From Dichotomicrobium sp964540795 (GTDB lineage Bacteria > Pseudomonadota > Alphaproteobacteria > Rhizobiales > Rhodomicrobiaceae): 64,000 nucleotides of DNA. Both the position numbers and the translations under genes were made by a program. This document shows, in pieces, positions 8,707 to 17,977 of the stretch (the first letter of the stretch is position 1; each line of letters begins with the position of its first letter). The stretch covers positions 134,341-198,340 of the forward strand of contig CAZINX010000003.1 in assembly GCA_964540795.1 (NCBI GenBank), read 5' to 3'. The notes beneath the pieces are model-generated. The model made no database searches. It saw nothing but the letters and a program-made list of their open reading frames with translations, and was not told where the DNA came from.

Positions 8707-8724
8707 GTGCAAAAGCCTTTGCAC
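8707..8724. promoter_or_regulatory. perfect 7-bp inverted repeat, candidate operator
   Basis: GTGCAAA at 8707-8713 and TTTGCAC at 8718-8724 are a perfect inverted repeat with a 4-base centre (AGCC), 55 bases before the MOT1-like start. The symmetry and position suit a dimeric repressor or activator; a short hairpin in the mRNA leader is the alternative. Confidence 0.45.
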
Positions 8725-8778
8725 GATCCGGCGCGCCTCCGCCAATAATGATTCTAAAGATGCAACCGGGAGGATGAT

Positions 8779-9933
8779 GTGACGTCCGTTCGCGGCGCTC
8801 CCTATCGCTGGTCCGCGCAGGAGCTGAGCGGCGCGCTCGGCGACCTCGGCACGCTGCTGCCGCTGGCGCTGGGCGCGATCGCGGTGGCTGGCCTTGCGCC
8901 GGCGGGCGTGCTCGCGGGCTTCGGGCTGTTTTATGTGGCGACGGCGCTGATCTACCGGTTGCCGGTTCCTGTCCAGCCGATGAAGGCGATGGCCGCGATC
9001 GCCATGACCGGGGCGGTCACACCGGCGATGCTGGCGGCGGGCGGCGTGTTGACGGGCGTTGCGCTGCTGGTGCTCGGGCTGACGGGGCTGATTACGAAAT
9101 TCGCGCGGATCGTGCCCCGGTCGGTGATCGCCGGGCTGCAACTCGGGCTGGGCCTGGCGCTGGGCGCGGTCGCGCTGGAACTGATGTCGGGGCAGCCGGT
9201 GATCGGGGCGTTTGTGCTGGCCGTGCTGGCGCTGATGTTCATCGCGCCGAAGCTGCCAACCGCGCTGCTCGGCGTGGCGGCGGCGATCATGCTGGGGCAG
9301 TTTTTTGGGGTCGAGAACACCGCCCTTGGCACCGTCAATGCGCTCTCGCTCGCGGACTTGTGGCCAACATTGGCTGAACTTGAAGGCGCAATCTCGCACC
9401 TCGTCCTGCCGCAGCTCGCGCTCACGCTGACCAACGCCGTTTTGCTGACCGCGCTGATCGCGGGGGATTATTTCGGCGAGCGGGCCGAGCATGTCACGCC
9501 GCCGCGGTTGGCGACGACCAGCGGTCTGGCGAATGTCGCGCTGGCGCCGTTCGGCGCGCTGCCGATGTGCCACGGCGCGGGCGGCCTGGCGGCGCATCAC
9601 CGTTTTGGCGCGCGCAGCGGGGCCGCGCCGCTGATGCTGGGGCTGGCCTTTCTCGCGCTGGCGCTTGCCCCTTCGGAGATTACCGCAACGGCGCTCGCGG
9701 CAATCCCGGCAGCCGGGCTGGGCGCGCTCCTGCTGATCGCGGCGGGCGAACTGGCGATCAGCAAGCGCCTGTTCGACTCCCGCCCCTCCTGCTGGCCGGT
9801 GATCGCGATCACCGCGGGCGTGACGGTCAGCTTCGATCCGTTCTGGGGCTTGCTCGCCGGCGGCATCGCCGAGATAATTCGCGCAAATCTCGTCCGCGCG
9901 ATCCTGCGCCATCGCGAGGCCTCGCGCTCATAA
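8779..9933 (+). CDS. MOT1-family (SulP-related) molybdate/sulfate permease
   Basis: The 384-residue product is almost wholly hydrophobic with about ten or more membrane segments. It shows the MOT1 signature near the N-terminus (ELSGALGDLGTLLPLALG), then LPVPVQPMKAMAAIAM, and a second copy of the fold with GALPMCHGAGGLAAHHRFGA. Eukaryotic MOT1 proteins are high-affinity molybdate transporters, and bacterial members are usually annotated as putative sulfate/molybdate permeases. Unlike SulP proteins it has no STAS domain. Translation starts at GTG 8779, with GGGAGG 5 bases upstream. It is divergent from the ABC-type oxyanion operon, so the cell would have a secondary and a primary transporter for the same ion. 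Confidence 0.85.
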   Translation: MTSVRGAPYRWSAQELSGALGDLGTLLPLALGAIAVAGLAPAGVLAGFGLFYVATALIYRLPVPVQPMKAMAAIAMTGAVTPAMLAAGGVLTGVALLVLGLTGLITKFARIVPRSVIAGLQLGLGLALGAVALELMSGQPVIGAFVLAVLALMFIAPKLPTALLGVAAAIMLGQFFGVENTALGTVNALSLADLWPTLAELEGAISHLVLPQLALTLTNAVLLTALIAGDYFGERAEHVTPPRLATTSGLANVALAPFGALPMCHGAGGLAAHHRFGARSGAAPLMLGLAFLALALAPSEITATALAAIPAAGLGALLLIAAGELAISKRLFDSRPSCWPVIAITAGVTVSFDPFWGLLAGGIAEIIRANLVRAILRHREASRS

Positions 9934-10014
9934 GTGGCGGGCGGGCGCGGAACATCTCAACACGGTTGCGTGTTATTATGCGCCAACTGACAAAGGCATG
10001 TTCCGACTGCGCCG

Positions 10015-13000
10015 ATGGCCCAAACCGAAACCATCGTCATTTCCGCCGATCGCTTCGACGCGGCCATTTTCGACCTCGACGGCGTCATCACCGACACGGC
10101 GCGCACCCATGCCAGCGCCTGGAAACGCCTGTTCGACGCCTTCCTGCGCGCGCGCGACGAGGCGGATTTCGCGCCCTTCGATATCGACCGCGATTATTAC
10201 CGATATGTGGACGGCCGACCGCGCTATGAGGGCGTGCAGAGCTTTCTCGACTCGCGCGGCATCGCCCTGCCCTACGGCGACCCGTCCGACGCGCCGGGCA
10301 TGGACACCGTCTGCGCACTCGGCAACGCGAAGAATGAACACTTCCGCGAAGCCATCGCCAGCGAGGGGGTAAAAGTCTTCGAGGACTCGCCGGACCTGAT
10401 CCGCAAGCTGCGCGCGGCGGGCGTCAAGGTCGGATTGGTCACCGCGAGCCGCAACGGCGCACTGATCGTCGAGGCGGCTGGGCTTGCGGAGTTGTTCGAC
10501 GCGCGCGTCGATGGCGAGGACATCGCCCAATCCGGTCTCAAGGGCAAGCCCGCGCCCGACAGCTTCCTGGAATGCGCGCACCGGCTGGGCGTCGAAGCCG
10601 GCAGCAGTGTCGTCTTCGAGGACGCGCTTGTCGGCGTCGAGGCTGGACGGCGCGGCGGCTTCGGCCTGGTTGTCGGCGTGGATCGGGGCGATGCTGGCCG
10701 CCCGCTGATCGGTCACGGCGCGGATGTGGTGGTCAGTGATTTCGGCCATATCATCGTCGGCTCGCCGGGCGTGCCCGCCGCCGACAATGACCAGTGGTCG
10801 ATGATCCTCGACGGTTTCGACCCGGAGCGGGAGGGGCTGCGCGAAGCGCTCTGCACGCTCGGCAACGGCTATTTCGCGACGCGCGGCGCGGCGCAGGAGG
10901 CGAGCGCGGACCATGTGCACTATCCCGGCACCTATCTTGCGGGCGGCTATGACCGGCTGAAAACTCATATCGCCGGCGAAGTCATCGAAAACGAGGATCT
11001 GGTCAACTTCCCGAACTGGCTGCCGCTGAATTTCCGCCCTGCGGACGGCGACTGGCTGGACCTGAAACAGACGAACATCCTCGATTACCGCGTCCAACTG
11101 GACCTGCGCCACGGCCTGCTGAAACGCACGCTGCGCGTTGAGGATGGAGAGGGTCGGCGCTCGCGCCTCGACAGCCGGCGCTTCGTGCATATGAGCGCAC
11201 GCCAATATGCGGGCATCGAGACGACCATCACCGCCGAAAACTGGTCCGGCCCGGTGCAACTCCGTTCCGCGTTGGACGGGCGCGTCACCAACAGCGGCGT
11301 GGCGCGCTACCGCGATCTGCGCGGCGATCATCTTGAGCCGGCCGGCCAGGACGACGGCGATGCGAGCCCGATCTGGCTGCGCGTGCGCACCAAACAGTCG
11401 CGCATCGAGATGGCGCAGGCGGCCCGGACGGTGATCTACCGGGACGGTACACCAGTTGATTGCACGCGCCAGCTTGTCACCGAACCGGGCTGTGTCGCCG
11501 AGGACGTGAGCTTCGCGCTTCAGGAGGGCTGCCCGATCACGGTCGAGAAGATCGTCGCGCTCTACACATCGCGCGACACGGCCATCTCCGAGGCCGCGCT
11601 CGAAGCCCGTGAAGCCGCCCGGCGCGCCCCCCGCTTCCGGGAGTTGCAGCGCAGCCATGCCGATGCCTGGGACCGGCTGTGGCAGCGCGCGGACATTGCC
11701 ATCCATGACGGCGGGCAGGACCATCCGACATTGCTCCTGCGCCTGCACGCTTTTCACTTGCTGCAGGTCATGTCGCCGAACACGGTCGAATTCGACGCGG
11801 GCGTCCCGGCGCGCGGGCTGCATGGCGAGGCCTATCGCGGTCACATCTTCTGGGACGAGTTGTTCATCTTCCCGTTCTTCAATGTCCGGTTCCCCGAAAT
11901 CGCCCGCGCGATCATCGACTACCGCCACCGCCGGCTGGATGCCGCGCGACGGCTGGCCCGTGAAGCGGGTTTCAGGGGCGCGATGTATCCCTGGCAAAGC
12001 GGCAGCAACGGCCGGGAAGAGAGCCAGCGAATTCACCTCAACCCGCGCTCCGGCAACTGGATTCCCGATAACACGCACCTCCAGCGCCATGTCAGCGCGG
12101 CCATCGCCTACAATGTGTGGCAGCACTTTCAGGCGACCTCCGACCTCAAGTTCCTGCGCGCGGCCGGGGCGGAGATGCTTCTGGAGATCGCGCGCTTCTG
12201 GGCGAGCCTGGCGGAATGGAACCCCGAGCGCGGGCGCTATGACATCCGCGGCGTGATGGGGCCGGACGAGTATCACGACGCCTATCCCGACGCTGACAAA
12301 CCGGGGCTGAACAACAACGCCTACACCAATGTCATGGCGGTCTGGTGCCTCAGCACGGCGCGGGAATGTCTCGACCTGCTGCCGCCGGGCTGGCGGGCGG
12401 AAATCCGCGGGGACCTCGCGCTGACCGACGACGAGCTGGACCGCTGGGCCGACATCGCGCAGAAGTTGTTTGTGCCCTTCCACGGCGACGGCATCATCAG
12501 CCAGTTCGAGGGCTATGAGTCGCTCGACGAGTTCGACTGGGCTGGCTACCGCGAAAAATACGGCAACATCGAGCGGCTCGACCGCATCCTGGAGTCCGAA
12601 GGCGACACGCCGAACCGCTACAAGCTCTCCAAGCAGGCCGACGTGCTGATGCTGTTCTACCTGTTCTCGGCGGAACAGCTCACCGCGCTTTTGCGCCAAC
12701 TCGGCTATCCCTTCGATCCGGGCACGATCCCGCGCAACGTCGATTATTACCTCAAGCGCACCGCCCATGGCTCCTCGCTCAGCCATGTGGTGCACTCCTG
12801 GGTGCTGGCGCGCACCGACCGCGAACGCTCTTGGCGGTTGTTCCACGAGGCGCTCAAGAACGACGTTGCCTACCGTGACGACATCACGACCCATGAAGGC
12901 ATCCACCTCGGCGCGATGGCGGCGACGGTGGACATCATCCAGCGCTGCTATTCCGGCATGGAGCTGCGCCACGGGCGGCTATGGCTTCATCCATCCCTGC

Positions 13001-13185
13001 CGGATGAGCTGAGGGAGGTCTGCTTCACGATGGTTTATCAGGACAACGAGCTGGAGGTGCATATCCGCAGCGATGCCGTCCGCCTGCGCGCGGCGCGCTA
13101 CGCCACACACCCGGCCGAGATTTTCATCAATGGCGAGCCCTGCGTGATCCGGCCCGGCGAGACGATCGAACGTCCGCTGCGCTAG
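10015..13185 (+). CDS. beta-phosphoglucomutase / glycoside hydrolase family 65 phosphorylase fusion
   Basis: This 1056-residue protein has two enzymes in one chain. Residues 14-235 are a HAD domain of the beta-phosphoglucomutase subgroup (nucleophile motif FDLDGVITD, D20 and D22; later VVFEDALVGVEAG). Residues 260-1050 are a complete GH65 phosphorylase, with the (alpha/alpha)6 barrel motif GPDEYHDAYPDADKPG, where E752 is the expected general acid. GH65 phosphorylases split trehalose, maltose, kojibiose or nigerose with phosphate to beta-glucose 1-phosphate, which the HAD domain would convert to glucose 6-phosphate. The exact disaccharide cannot be read from sequence. The ribosome site before ATG 10015 is weak. 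It lies upstream of gluconeogenic genes but with an 88-base gap. Confidence 0.9.
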   Translation: MAQTETIVISADRFDAAIFDLDGVITDTARTHASAWKRLFDAFLRARDEADFAPFDIDRDYYRYVDGRPRYEGVQSFLDSRGIALPYGDPSDAPGMDTVCALGNAKNEHFREAIASEGVKVFEDSPDLIRKLRAAGVKVGLVTASRNGALIVEAAGLAELFDARVDGEDIAQSGLKGKPAPDSFLECAHRLGVEAGSSVVFEDALVGVEAGRRGGFGLVVGVDRGDAGRPLIGHGADVVVSDFGHIIVGSPGVPAADNDQWSMILDGFDPEREGLREALCTLGNGYFATRGAAQEASADHVHYPGTYLAGGYDRLKTHIAGEVIENEDLVNFPNWLPLNFRPADGDWLDLKQTNILDYRVQLDLRHGLLKRTLRVEDGEGRRSRLDSRRFVHMSARQYAGIETTITAENWSGPVQLRSALDGRVTNSGVARYRDLRGDHLEPAGQDDGDASPIWLRVRTKQSRIEMAQAARTVIYRDGTPVDCTRQLVTEPGCVAEDVSFALQEGCPITVEKIVALYTSRDTAISEAALEAREAARRAPRFRELQRSHADAWDRLWQRADIAIHDGGQDHPTLLLRLHAFHLLQVMSPNTVEFDAGVPARGLHGEAYRGHIFWDELFIFPFFNVRFPEIARAIIDYRHRRLDAARRLAREAGFRGAMYPWQSGSNGREESQRIHLNPRSGNWIPDNTHLQRHVSAAIAYNVWQHFQATSDLKFLRAAGAEMLLEIARFWASLAEWNPERGRYDIRGVMGPDEYHDAYPDADKPGLNNNAYTNVMAVWCLSTARECLDLLPPGWRAEIRGDLALTDDELDRWADIAQKLFVPFHGDGIISQFEGYESLDEFDWAGYREKYGNIERLDRILESEGDTPNRYKLSKQADVLMLFYLFSAEQLTALLRQLGYPFDPGTIPRNVDYYLKRTAHGSSLSHVVHSWVLARTDRERSWRLFHEALKNDVAYRDDITTHEGIHLGAMAATVDIIQRCYSGMELRHGRLWLHPSLPDELREVCFTMVYQDNELEVHIRSDAVRLRAARYATHPAEIFINGEPCVIRPGETIERPLR

Positions 13186-13212
13186 CGGATGCCTTAACAA
13201 GGGTAAAGGACC

Positions 13213-13235
13213 GGCTACCCGCCGACGGCGTAGCC
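13213..13235. other. short stem-loop between the GH65 and FBP aldolase/phosphatase genes
   Basis: GGCTAC (13213-13218) pairs with GTAGCC (13230-13235), with GCC/GGC able to pair inside the loop. There is no T-run after it, so it may be a processing or folding element rather than a terminator. Confidence 0.3.
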
Positions 13236-13273
13236 TATTGCTAGGTAATGTCCGTGAAAGAGCGAGGTCGCAG

Positions 13274-14380
13274 ATGGCTGATCTTCTCACATTCAGCGTC
13301 ATCAAGGCCGATGTGGGCGGCTTTGTCGGCCACTCCAACGTCCACCCCGAGCTTCTGGAAACCGCGCGCAAGCAGACCGCCGAGGCGATCAGTTCCGGCC
13401 TGCTCATCGACGCCTACGTGACCAACTGCGGCGACGACCTGCAGCTTATCATGACGCACCGGCACGGCGTCGATCACAGCGAAGTCCACCAGTTCGCGTG
13501 GGACACCTTCGTCGCCTGCACCGAGACCGCCAAGAGCCTGAAACTTTACGGCGCGGGCCAGGACCTGCTGTCGGACACCTTCGCCGGGAACGTCACGGGC
13601 ATGGGCCCCGGCGTCGCGGAAATGGAATTCGAGGAGCGTCCGAGCGAGCCGGTCATCGTGTTCATGGCCGACAAGACATCGCCCGGCGCGTGGAACCTGC
13701 CGCTGTTCAACATCTACGCCAACCCGTTCAATTCGCCGGGGCTGGTGATCGACACCAAGATGCACCAGGGCTTCGAGTTCGAGGTCATGGACGTGATCGA
13801 TCACAAGAGCATCCGCTTCGTCTGCCCGGAAGAGATGTACGAGATGCTCATGTTCATCGGCGCGCCGCGACGGTACATGATCAAGCATGTCTATCGCCGC
13901 ATGGACGGGATGATCGCCGCGTCCGCCTCGACACAGCGGCTCAGCCTGATCGCTGGCAAATATGTCGGCAAGGACGACCCGGTGCTGGTCACGCGCTGTC
14001 AGTCCGGCCTGCCGGCGGTGGGAGAGACGCTTGAGCCGTTCACCTTCCCGCACACGGCGGAGGGCTGGATGCGCGGCTCGCATCACGGCCCGCTCATGCC
14101 GTGCAGCTTCGAGGACGCCACGCCCTCGCGCTTCGACGGCCCGCCGCGGGTGATCGCCGCCGGTTTCCAGGTCAACGAGGGGCAGCTGGTCGGCCCGCGC
14201 GACATGTTCGCCGATCCGGCGTTTGACCGCGCCCGCGCGCAGGCCAACGAGGTCGCGGATTATCTCCGCCGGCATGGCCCGTTCGAACCGCACCGCCTCG
14301 GCCTCGACGAGATGGAATACACGACCATGCCGCAACTCATGGAGAAGTTCAAAGACCGCTGGGTGGATGTGTCGGATTAG
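13274..14380 (+). CDS. fructose-1,6-bisphosphate aldolase/phosphatase (class V, archaeal type)
   Basis: The 368-residue product belongs to the bifunctional FBPA/P family, which condenses triose phosphates to fructose bisphosphate and dephosphorylates it to fructose 6-phosphate, making gluconeogenesis one-way. Family motifs are present: VIKADVGGFVGHSNVHP (9-25), YVTNCGDDLQLIMTH with metal-binding acids, and VFMADKTSPGAWN. RRYMIKHVY has Y201 and K204 with the three-residue spacing of the catalytic Tyr and Schiff-base Lys of the archaeal enzyme. ATG 13274 is chosen for its AGCGAGG ribosome site; an ATG at 13238 adds 12 unconserved residues. ppsA starts 9 bases after its stop, so the two form a gluconeogenic operon. 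Confidence 0.9.
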   Translation: MADLLTFSVIKADVGGFVGHSNVHPELLETARKQTAEAISSGLLIDAYVTNCGDDLQLIMTHRHGVDHSEVHQFAWDTFVACTETAKSLKLYGAGQDLLSDTFAGNVTGMGPGVAEMEFEERPSEPVIVFMADKTSPGAWNLPLFNIYANPFNSPGLVIDTKMHQGFEFEVMDVIDHKSIRFVCPEEMYEMLMFIGAPRRYMIKHVYRRMDGMIAASASTQRLSLIAGKYVGKDDPVLVTRCQSGLPAVGETLEPFTFPHTAEGWMRGSHHGPLMPCSFEDATPSRFDGPPRVIAAGFQVNEGQLVGPRDMFADPAFDRARAQANEVADYLRRHGPFEPHRLGLDEMEYTTMPQLMEKFKDRWVDVSD

Positions 14381-14389
14381 GGCCGGCGC

Positions 14390-16813
14390 ATGACGACCGC
14401 CCGCTATATCCGCTGGTTTTCCGAGCTGGGGCTGGACGATGTCCCGCTCGTCGGCGGCAAGAACGCCTCCATCGGGGAACTTTACCGCGAACTGACGCCG
14501 CTGGGCGTGCGCGTGCCCAACGGCTTCGCCATCACGGCGGACGCCTATTACGAAATGCTCACCGAGGCCGGCGCGTGGGACCGGCTGCACGCCCTTCTTG
14601 ATGCTCTCGACAAGTCAGATGTTACGGCGCTCGCCGAGCGCGCGGCGGCCGCGCGCGAGATCGTCTACGGCGCGGGGCTGAACGAGACGCTGCGAAGCGA
14701 AATCCTTGAGGCCTACGCCAAGCTGCGCACGGAATATGGCGATGATCTCAGCCTCGCGGTCCGCAGTTCCGCCACCGCCGAAGACCTGCCCACCGCCAGC
14801 TTCGCCGGGCAGCACGACACTTACCTGAACGTCAGGGGCGACGAGATGCTGCTCGACGCCTGCCGGCGCTGCTTCGCCTCGATCTTCACCGACCGGGCCA
14901 TCAGCTACCGCGCCGAGCGCGGCTTCGATCACTTCAAGGTCGCGCTGTCGATCGGCGTGATGAAGATGGTGCGCTCGGACCTGGCATCCGCCGGCGTGAT
15001 GTTCTCGCTCGACACCGAGACCGGCTTCAAGGATGTCGTCTTCATCAACGCCGCCTACGGCCTCGGCGAGAACGTCGTGCAGGGCACGATCGACCCGGAC
15101 GAGTTCTACGTCCACAAGCCGACCTATGAGCAGGGCTATCGCGCCGTACTTCGGCGGCGTCTGGGCGGCAAGCAGATGAAGATGGTCTATGCCACCGGGC
15201 ACACCCGCGAGCAGACGCGCAACCTGCCAACGCCGGAAGCCGACCAACAACGCTTCTGCATCTCGGATGCGGATGCGCTCGACCTCGCCGGGCAGGCGAT
15301 CGCCATCGCCAAGCATTACAGCACGCAGGCCGGCGAGGACCGGCCGATGGACATCGAATGGGCCAAGGACGGCAAGGACGGCCAGCTTTACATCGTACAG
15401 GCGCGCCCCGAGACCGTCGCTTCGCAGCGCAAGGGGCAGATCCTCAAAACCTATCACATCCAGGAGCGCGGGCCGCTGCTGGCCAAGGGCCGCGCCGTCG
15501 GCAACCGGATCGCGACCGGCAAGGCGCATGTGATCCCGGATGCACAGCACCTTGCGGACTTCAAGCCGGGCGAGGTGCTCGTTGCCGACAGCACCACGCC
15601 GGACTGGGAGCCGGTGATGAAGACCGCCGCGGCGATCGTCACGGCGCGGGGCGGGCGCACCTGCCATGCGGCGATTGTGGCGCGCGAACTGGGCATCCCG
15701 GCGGTCGTCGGCGCGGAAAACGCGGGCGAAAAGCTGGCCGACGCGGGCGAGGTCACGGTGTCCTGCGCGGAGGGCGATGTCGGTCGCGTGTATAAGGGCG
15801 CGCTCGCCTACGAGACGCAGGAGACCGACCTGAGCGGGCTGGAGCGCCCGGCCACGCATATAATGATCAATGTCGGCAACCCGGAATCGGCCTTTCAGCT
15901 CAGCTTCCTGCCGAATGACGGCGTGGGCCTGGCGCGGATGGAATTCATCATCAACGAATACATCAAGGTCCATCCGATGGCGCTGCTCCACCCGGAGAAG
16001 GTGGAGGACAAGGCCGCGCGCGACGAGATCGCGCGTCTGACGCGGAACTATGACCGCCCGGCAGACTTCTTCATCGAGCGGCTGTCCGAGGGCGTCGGGA
16101 CGATCGCGGCGGCGTTCTACCCCAAGCCGGTGATCGTGCGCCTATCTGACTTCAAGACGAACGAATACGCGCGGCTCATCGGCGGGCGCTTCTTCGAGCC
16201 GGAGGAAGAGAACCCGATGCTCGGTTTTCGCGGCGCATCGCGCTACGCGCACCCGGAATATGCCGAGGGTTTCGGGCTGGAATGCGCGGCGATGAAGCGC
16301 GTGCGCGAGACGATGGGGCTGAGCAATGTGCGGCTGATGATCCCGTTCTGCCGGCGCGTGGATGAGGCCAAGCGCGTCTTGGAGGCGATGGCCGAGCATG
16401 GCCTGAAGCGCGGCGAGAACGGCCTGGAAATCTACGTGATGTGCGAGATCCCCAATAACGTGCTGCAGGCCGATGCCTTTGCCGAGTTGTTCGACGGCTT
16501 TTCCATCGGCTCGAACGACCTGACGCAGCTAACGCTCGGCGTGGATCGCGACTCGGGCCTCGTCGCCTTCGACTTCGACGAGCGCGACCCCGGCGTGCTC
16601 AAGCTGATCCGGATGGCCGTCGAGGCCGCGCAGGCGAGCGGCAAGCACATCGGCATCTGCGGACAGGCGCCTTCGGATTATCCCGAGATCGCACGCTTCC
16701 TCGTCGAGATCGGCATCGACTCGATGAGCCTCAACGCCGATAGCGTGCTGCAGACCACGCGCGAGGTGTTGGAGGTCGAAAAGGAACTGGGCCGCCCGCC
16801 ACGCGAGAACTAG
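14390..16813 (+). CDS. ppsA: phosphoenolpyruvate synthase
   Basis: PpsA turns pyruvate, ATP and water into phosphoenolpyruvate, AMP and phosphate, the entry to gluconeogenesis. The 807-residue length fits the family. An N-terminal ATP-grasp-like nucleotide domain (VRSSATAEDLPTASFAGQ) leads to the swivelling phosphohistidine domain (GGRTCHAAIVARELGIP, H426). A C-terminal TIM barrel follows with SIGSNDLTQLTLGVDRDSG and GICGQAPSDYP. It is co-directional with and almost contiguous to the FBP aldolase/phosphatase gene. Its stop codon abuts the stop codon of the convergent acyl-CoA dehydrogenase gene with no intervening base. Confidence 0.95.
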   Translation: MTTARYIRWFSELGLDDVPLVGGKNASIGELYRELTPLGVRVPNGFAITADAYYEMLTEAGAWDRLHALLDALDKSDVTALAERAAAAREIVYGAGLNETLRSEILEAYAKLRTEYGDDLSLAVRSSATAEDLPTASFAGQHDTYLNVRGDEMLLDACRRCFASIFTDRAISYRAERGFDHFKVALSIGVMKMVRSDLASAGVMFSLDTETGFKDVVFINAAYGLGENVVQGTIDPDEFYVHKPTYEQGYRAVLRRRLGGKQMKMVYATGHTREQTRNLPTPEADQQRFCISDADALDLAGQAIAIAKHYSTQAGEDRPMDIEWAKDGKDGQLYIVQARPETVASQRKGQILKTYHIQERGPLLAKGRAVGNRIATGKAHVIPDAQHLADFKPGEVLVADSTTPDWEPVMKTAAAIVTARGGRTCHAAIVARELGIPAVVGAENAGEKLADAGEVTVSCAEGDVGRVYKGALAYETQETDLSGLERPATHIMINVGNPESAFQLSFLPNDGVGLARMEFIINEYIKVHPMALLHPEKVEDKAARDEIARLTRNYDRPADFFIERLSEGVGTIAAAFYPKPVIVRLSDFKTNEYARLIGGRFFEPEEENPMLGFRGASRYAHPEYAEGFGLECAAMKRVRETMGLSNVRLMIPFCRRVDEAKRVLEAMAEHGLKRGENGLEIYVMCEIPNNVLQADAFAELFDGFSIGSNDLTQLTLGVDRDSGLVAFDFDERDPGVLKLIRMAVEAAQASGKHIGICGQAPSDYPEIARFLVEIGIDSMSLNADSVLQTTREVLEVEKELGRPPREN

Positions 16814-17977
16814 CTAAGCGACGTCCTTCAGCCGCTTGGCGCGCCGCGCCACCAGCTCTTCGCCGATCAGGTTGCGCTGCATCTCGGTCGTGCCGCCGCC
16901 GATAGAGAACATGCGCGCATCGCGCACCATCCGCTCGATCGGATAGTCGCAGGAATAGCCTTTCGCGCCGTGAACCTGCAGCGCGGCATTGGTCACCTCG
17001 ATGGCCGCCTCTGCCGTCGAGACCTTGGCAAGCGCGGCGTTCACCTTGTCCGGGTAACCATCGGTCAGTTCGCTTGCAGCGCGATAAACCAGCCCGCGCG
17101 CGCCTTCCAGCTTGATGTGCATGTCCGCCAGCATCCATCGGATGCCCTGAAAATCGCCGATGGGCTGGCCGAACTGCTTTCGCGAGGCCGCGTAATCCAC
17201 CGCCAGATCGAGCGCGCCCTGCGCGATGCCGAGCGCAACCGCCGCCGCGCCGACCCGCTGAAGGTTGTAGCAGCGCATCAGCTTCTTGAACCCGTCGCCC
17301 GGCGGGACGAGCAGGTTCTCCGCCGGCACGCGGCAATTCTCGAAGACGACTTCGCCCTCCGGCATCCCGCGCAGGCCCATCATCATCGGCACGCGCGGCA
17401 CGGACAGGCCCGGCGTGTCGCCGCTCACCAGCACCCCGCCGATGCCCTCCGCGCCCGGCGTATCGCCAAAACGCGCGAAGACGAGATAGGTCCGCGACAC
17501 GCCAGCGCCGGTGATCCAGCACTTCTTGCCGTCGAGGCGGATATCGTCGCCCTCGCGCACCGCGCTGGTCGTCAGCGACGTTGCCGCCGATCCGGCCTCC
17601 GGCTCGGTGATGGCGATGGCCGGCTTGTCGCCGTTCACGATCTCGGACAGCCACCGCTGCTTTTGCGCTTCAGTGCCATACGCCAGGATCGCCTTGGGGA
17701 TCGCGGTGTTCGCATCCACGACGATGCGCGCGATCGTGCCGAACACCTTGGCGAGTTCCTCGACGACGACGACCATGTCCATCAGGCTGCGCCCGCCGCC
17801 GCCGTAAGCCCGCGGGATGGTCATCCCCATGAAGCCCTCGCGGGCGAGACCCTCAACGATCTGCCAGGGATAGGCATTCGTGCGGTCCATCTCCGCGATA
17901 TGCGGGGCGACCTGCTCCCTCGCGAAATGAGCAGCACGAGCGCGGAGTTCGGTCTGTTCGGGCGTTTCCCGGCGCAT
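16814..17977 (-). CDS. acyl-CoA dehydrogenase
   Basis: This is a 387-residue FAD flavoenzyme that introduces a trans-2,3 double bond in acyl-CoA. It has the family order: N-terminal helical domain, middle beta domain with IAITEPEAGSAATSL and KCWITGAG, and C-terminal helical domain with RKQFGQPIGDFQGIRWMLADM. Near the C-terminus come CDYPIERMVRDARMFSIGGGTTEMQRN, split here by function: the RDAR block and the GGGTTE flavin-binding turn. The catalytic base region EVTNAALQVHGAKGYS lacks an obvious Glu at the usual place, so the exact substrate class is unclear. The start 17977 removes 30 residues of unrelated sequence. A LysR gene diverges from it and may control it. Confidence 0.88.
   Translation of the reverse strand: MRRETPEQTELRARAAHFAREQVAPHIAEMDRTNAYPWQIVEGLAREGFMGMTIPRAYGGGGRSLMDMVVVVEELAKVFGTIARIVVDANTAIPKAILAYGTEAQKQRWLSEIVNGDKPAIAITEPEAGSAATSLTTSAVREGDDIRLDGKKCWITGAGVSRTYLVFARFGDTPGAEGIGGVLVSGDTPGLSVPRVPMMMGLRGMPEGEVVFENCRVPAENLLVPPGDGFKKLMRCYNLQRVGAAAVALGIAQGALDLAVDYAASRKQFGQPIGDFQGIRWMLADMHIKLEGARGLVYRAASELTDGYPDKVNAALAKVSTAEAAIEVTNAALQVHGAKGYSCDYPIERMVRDARMFSIGGGTTEMQRNLIGEELVARRAKRLKDVA

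Noticed and set aside
9976..12972. A 998-codon open frame antisense to the GH65 fusion
   Set aside because: It is rich in Arg, His and Ala with no domain, and mirrors a well-conserved enzyme. Long antisense frames are common in GC-rich codon usage. The same applies to the long frames opposite ModA/MOT1, ftsK, ald, metH and leuA.
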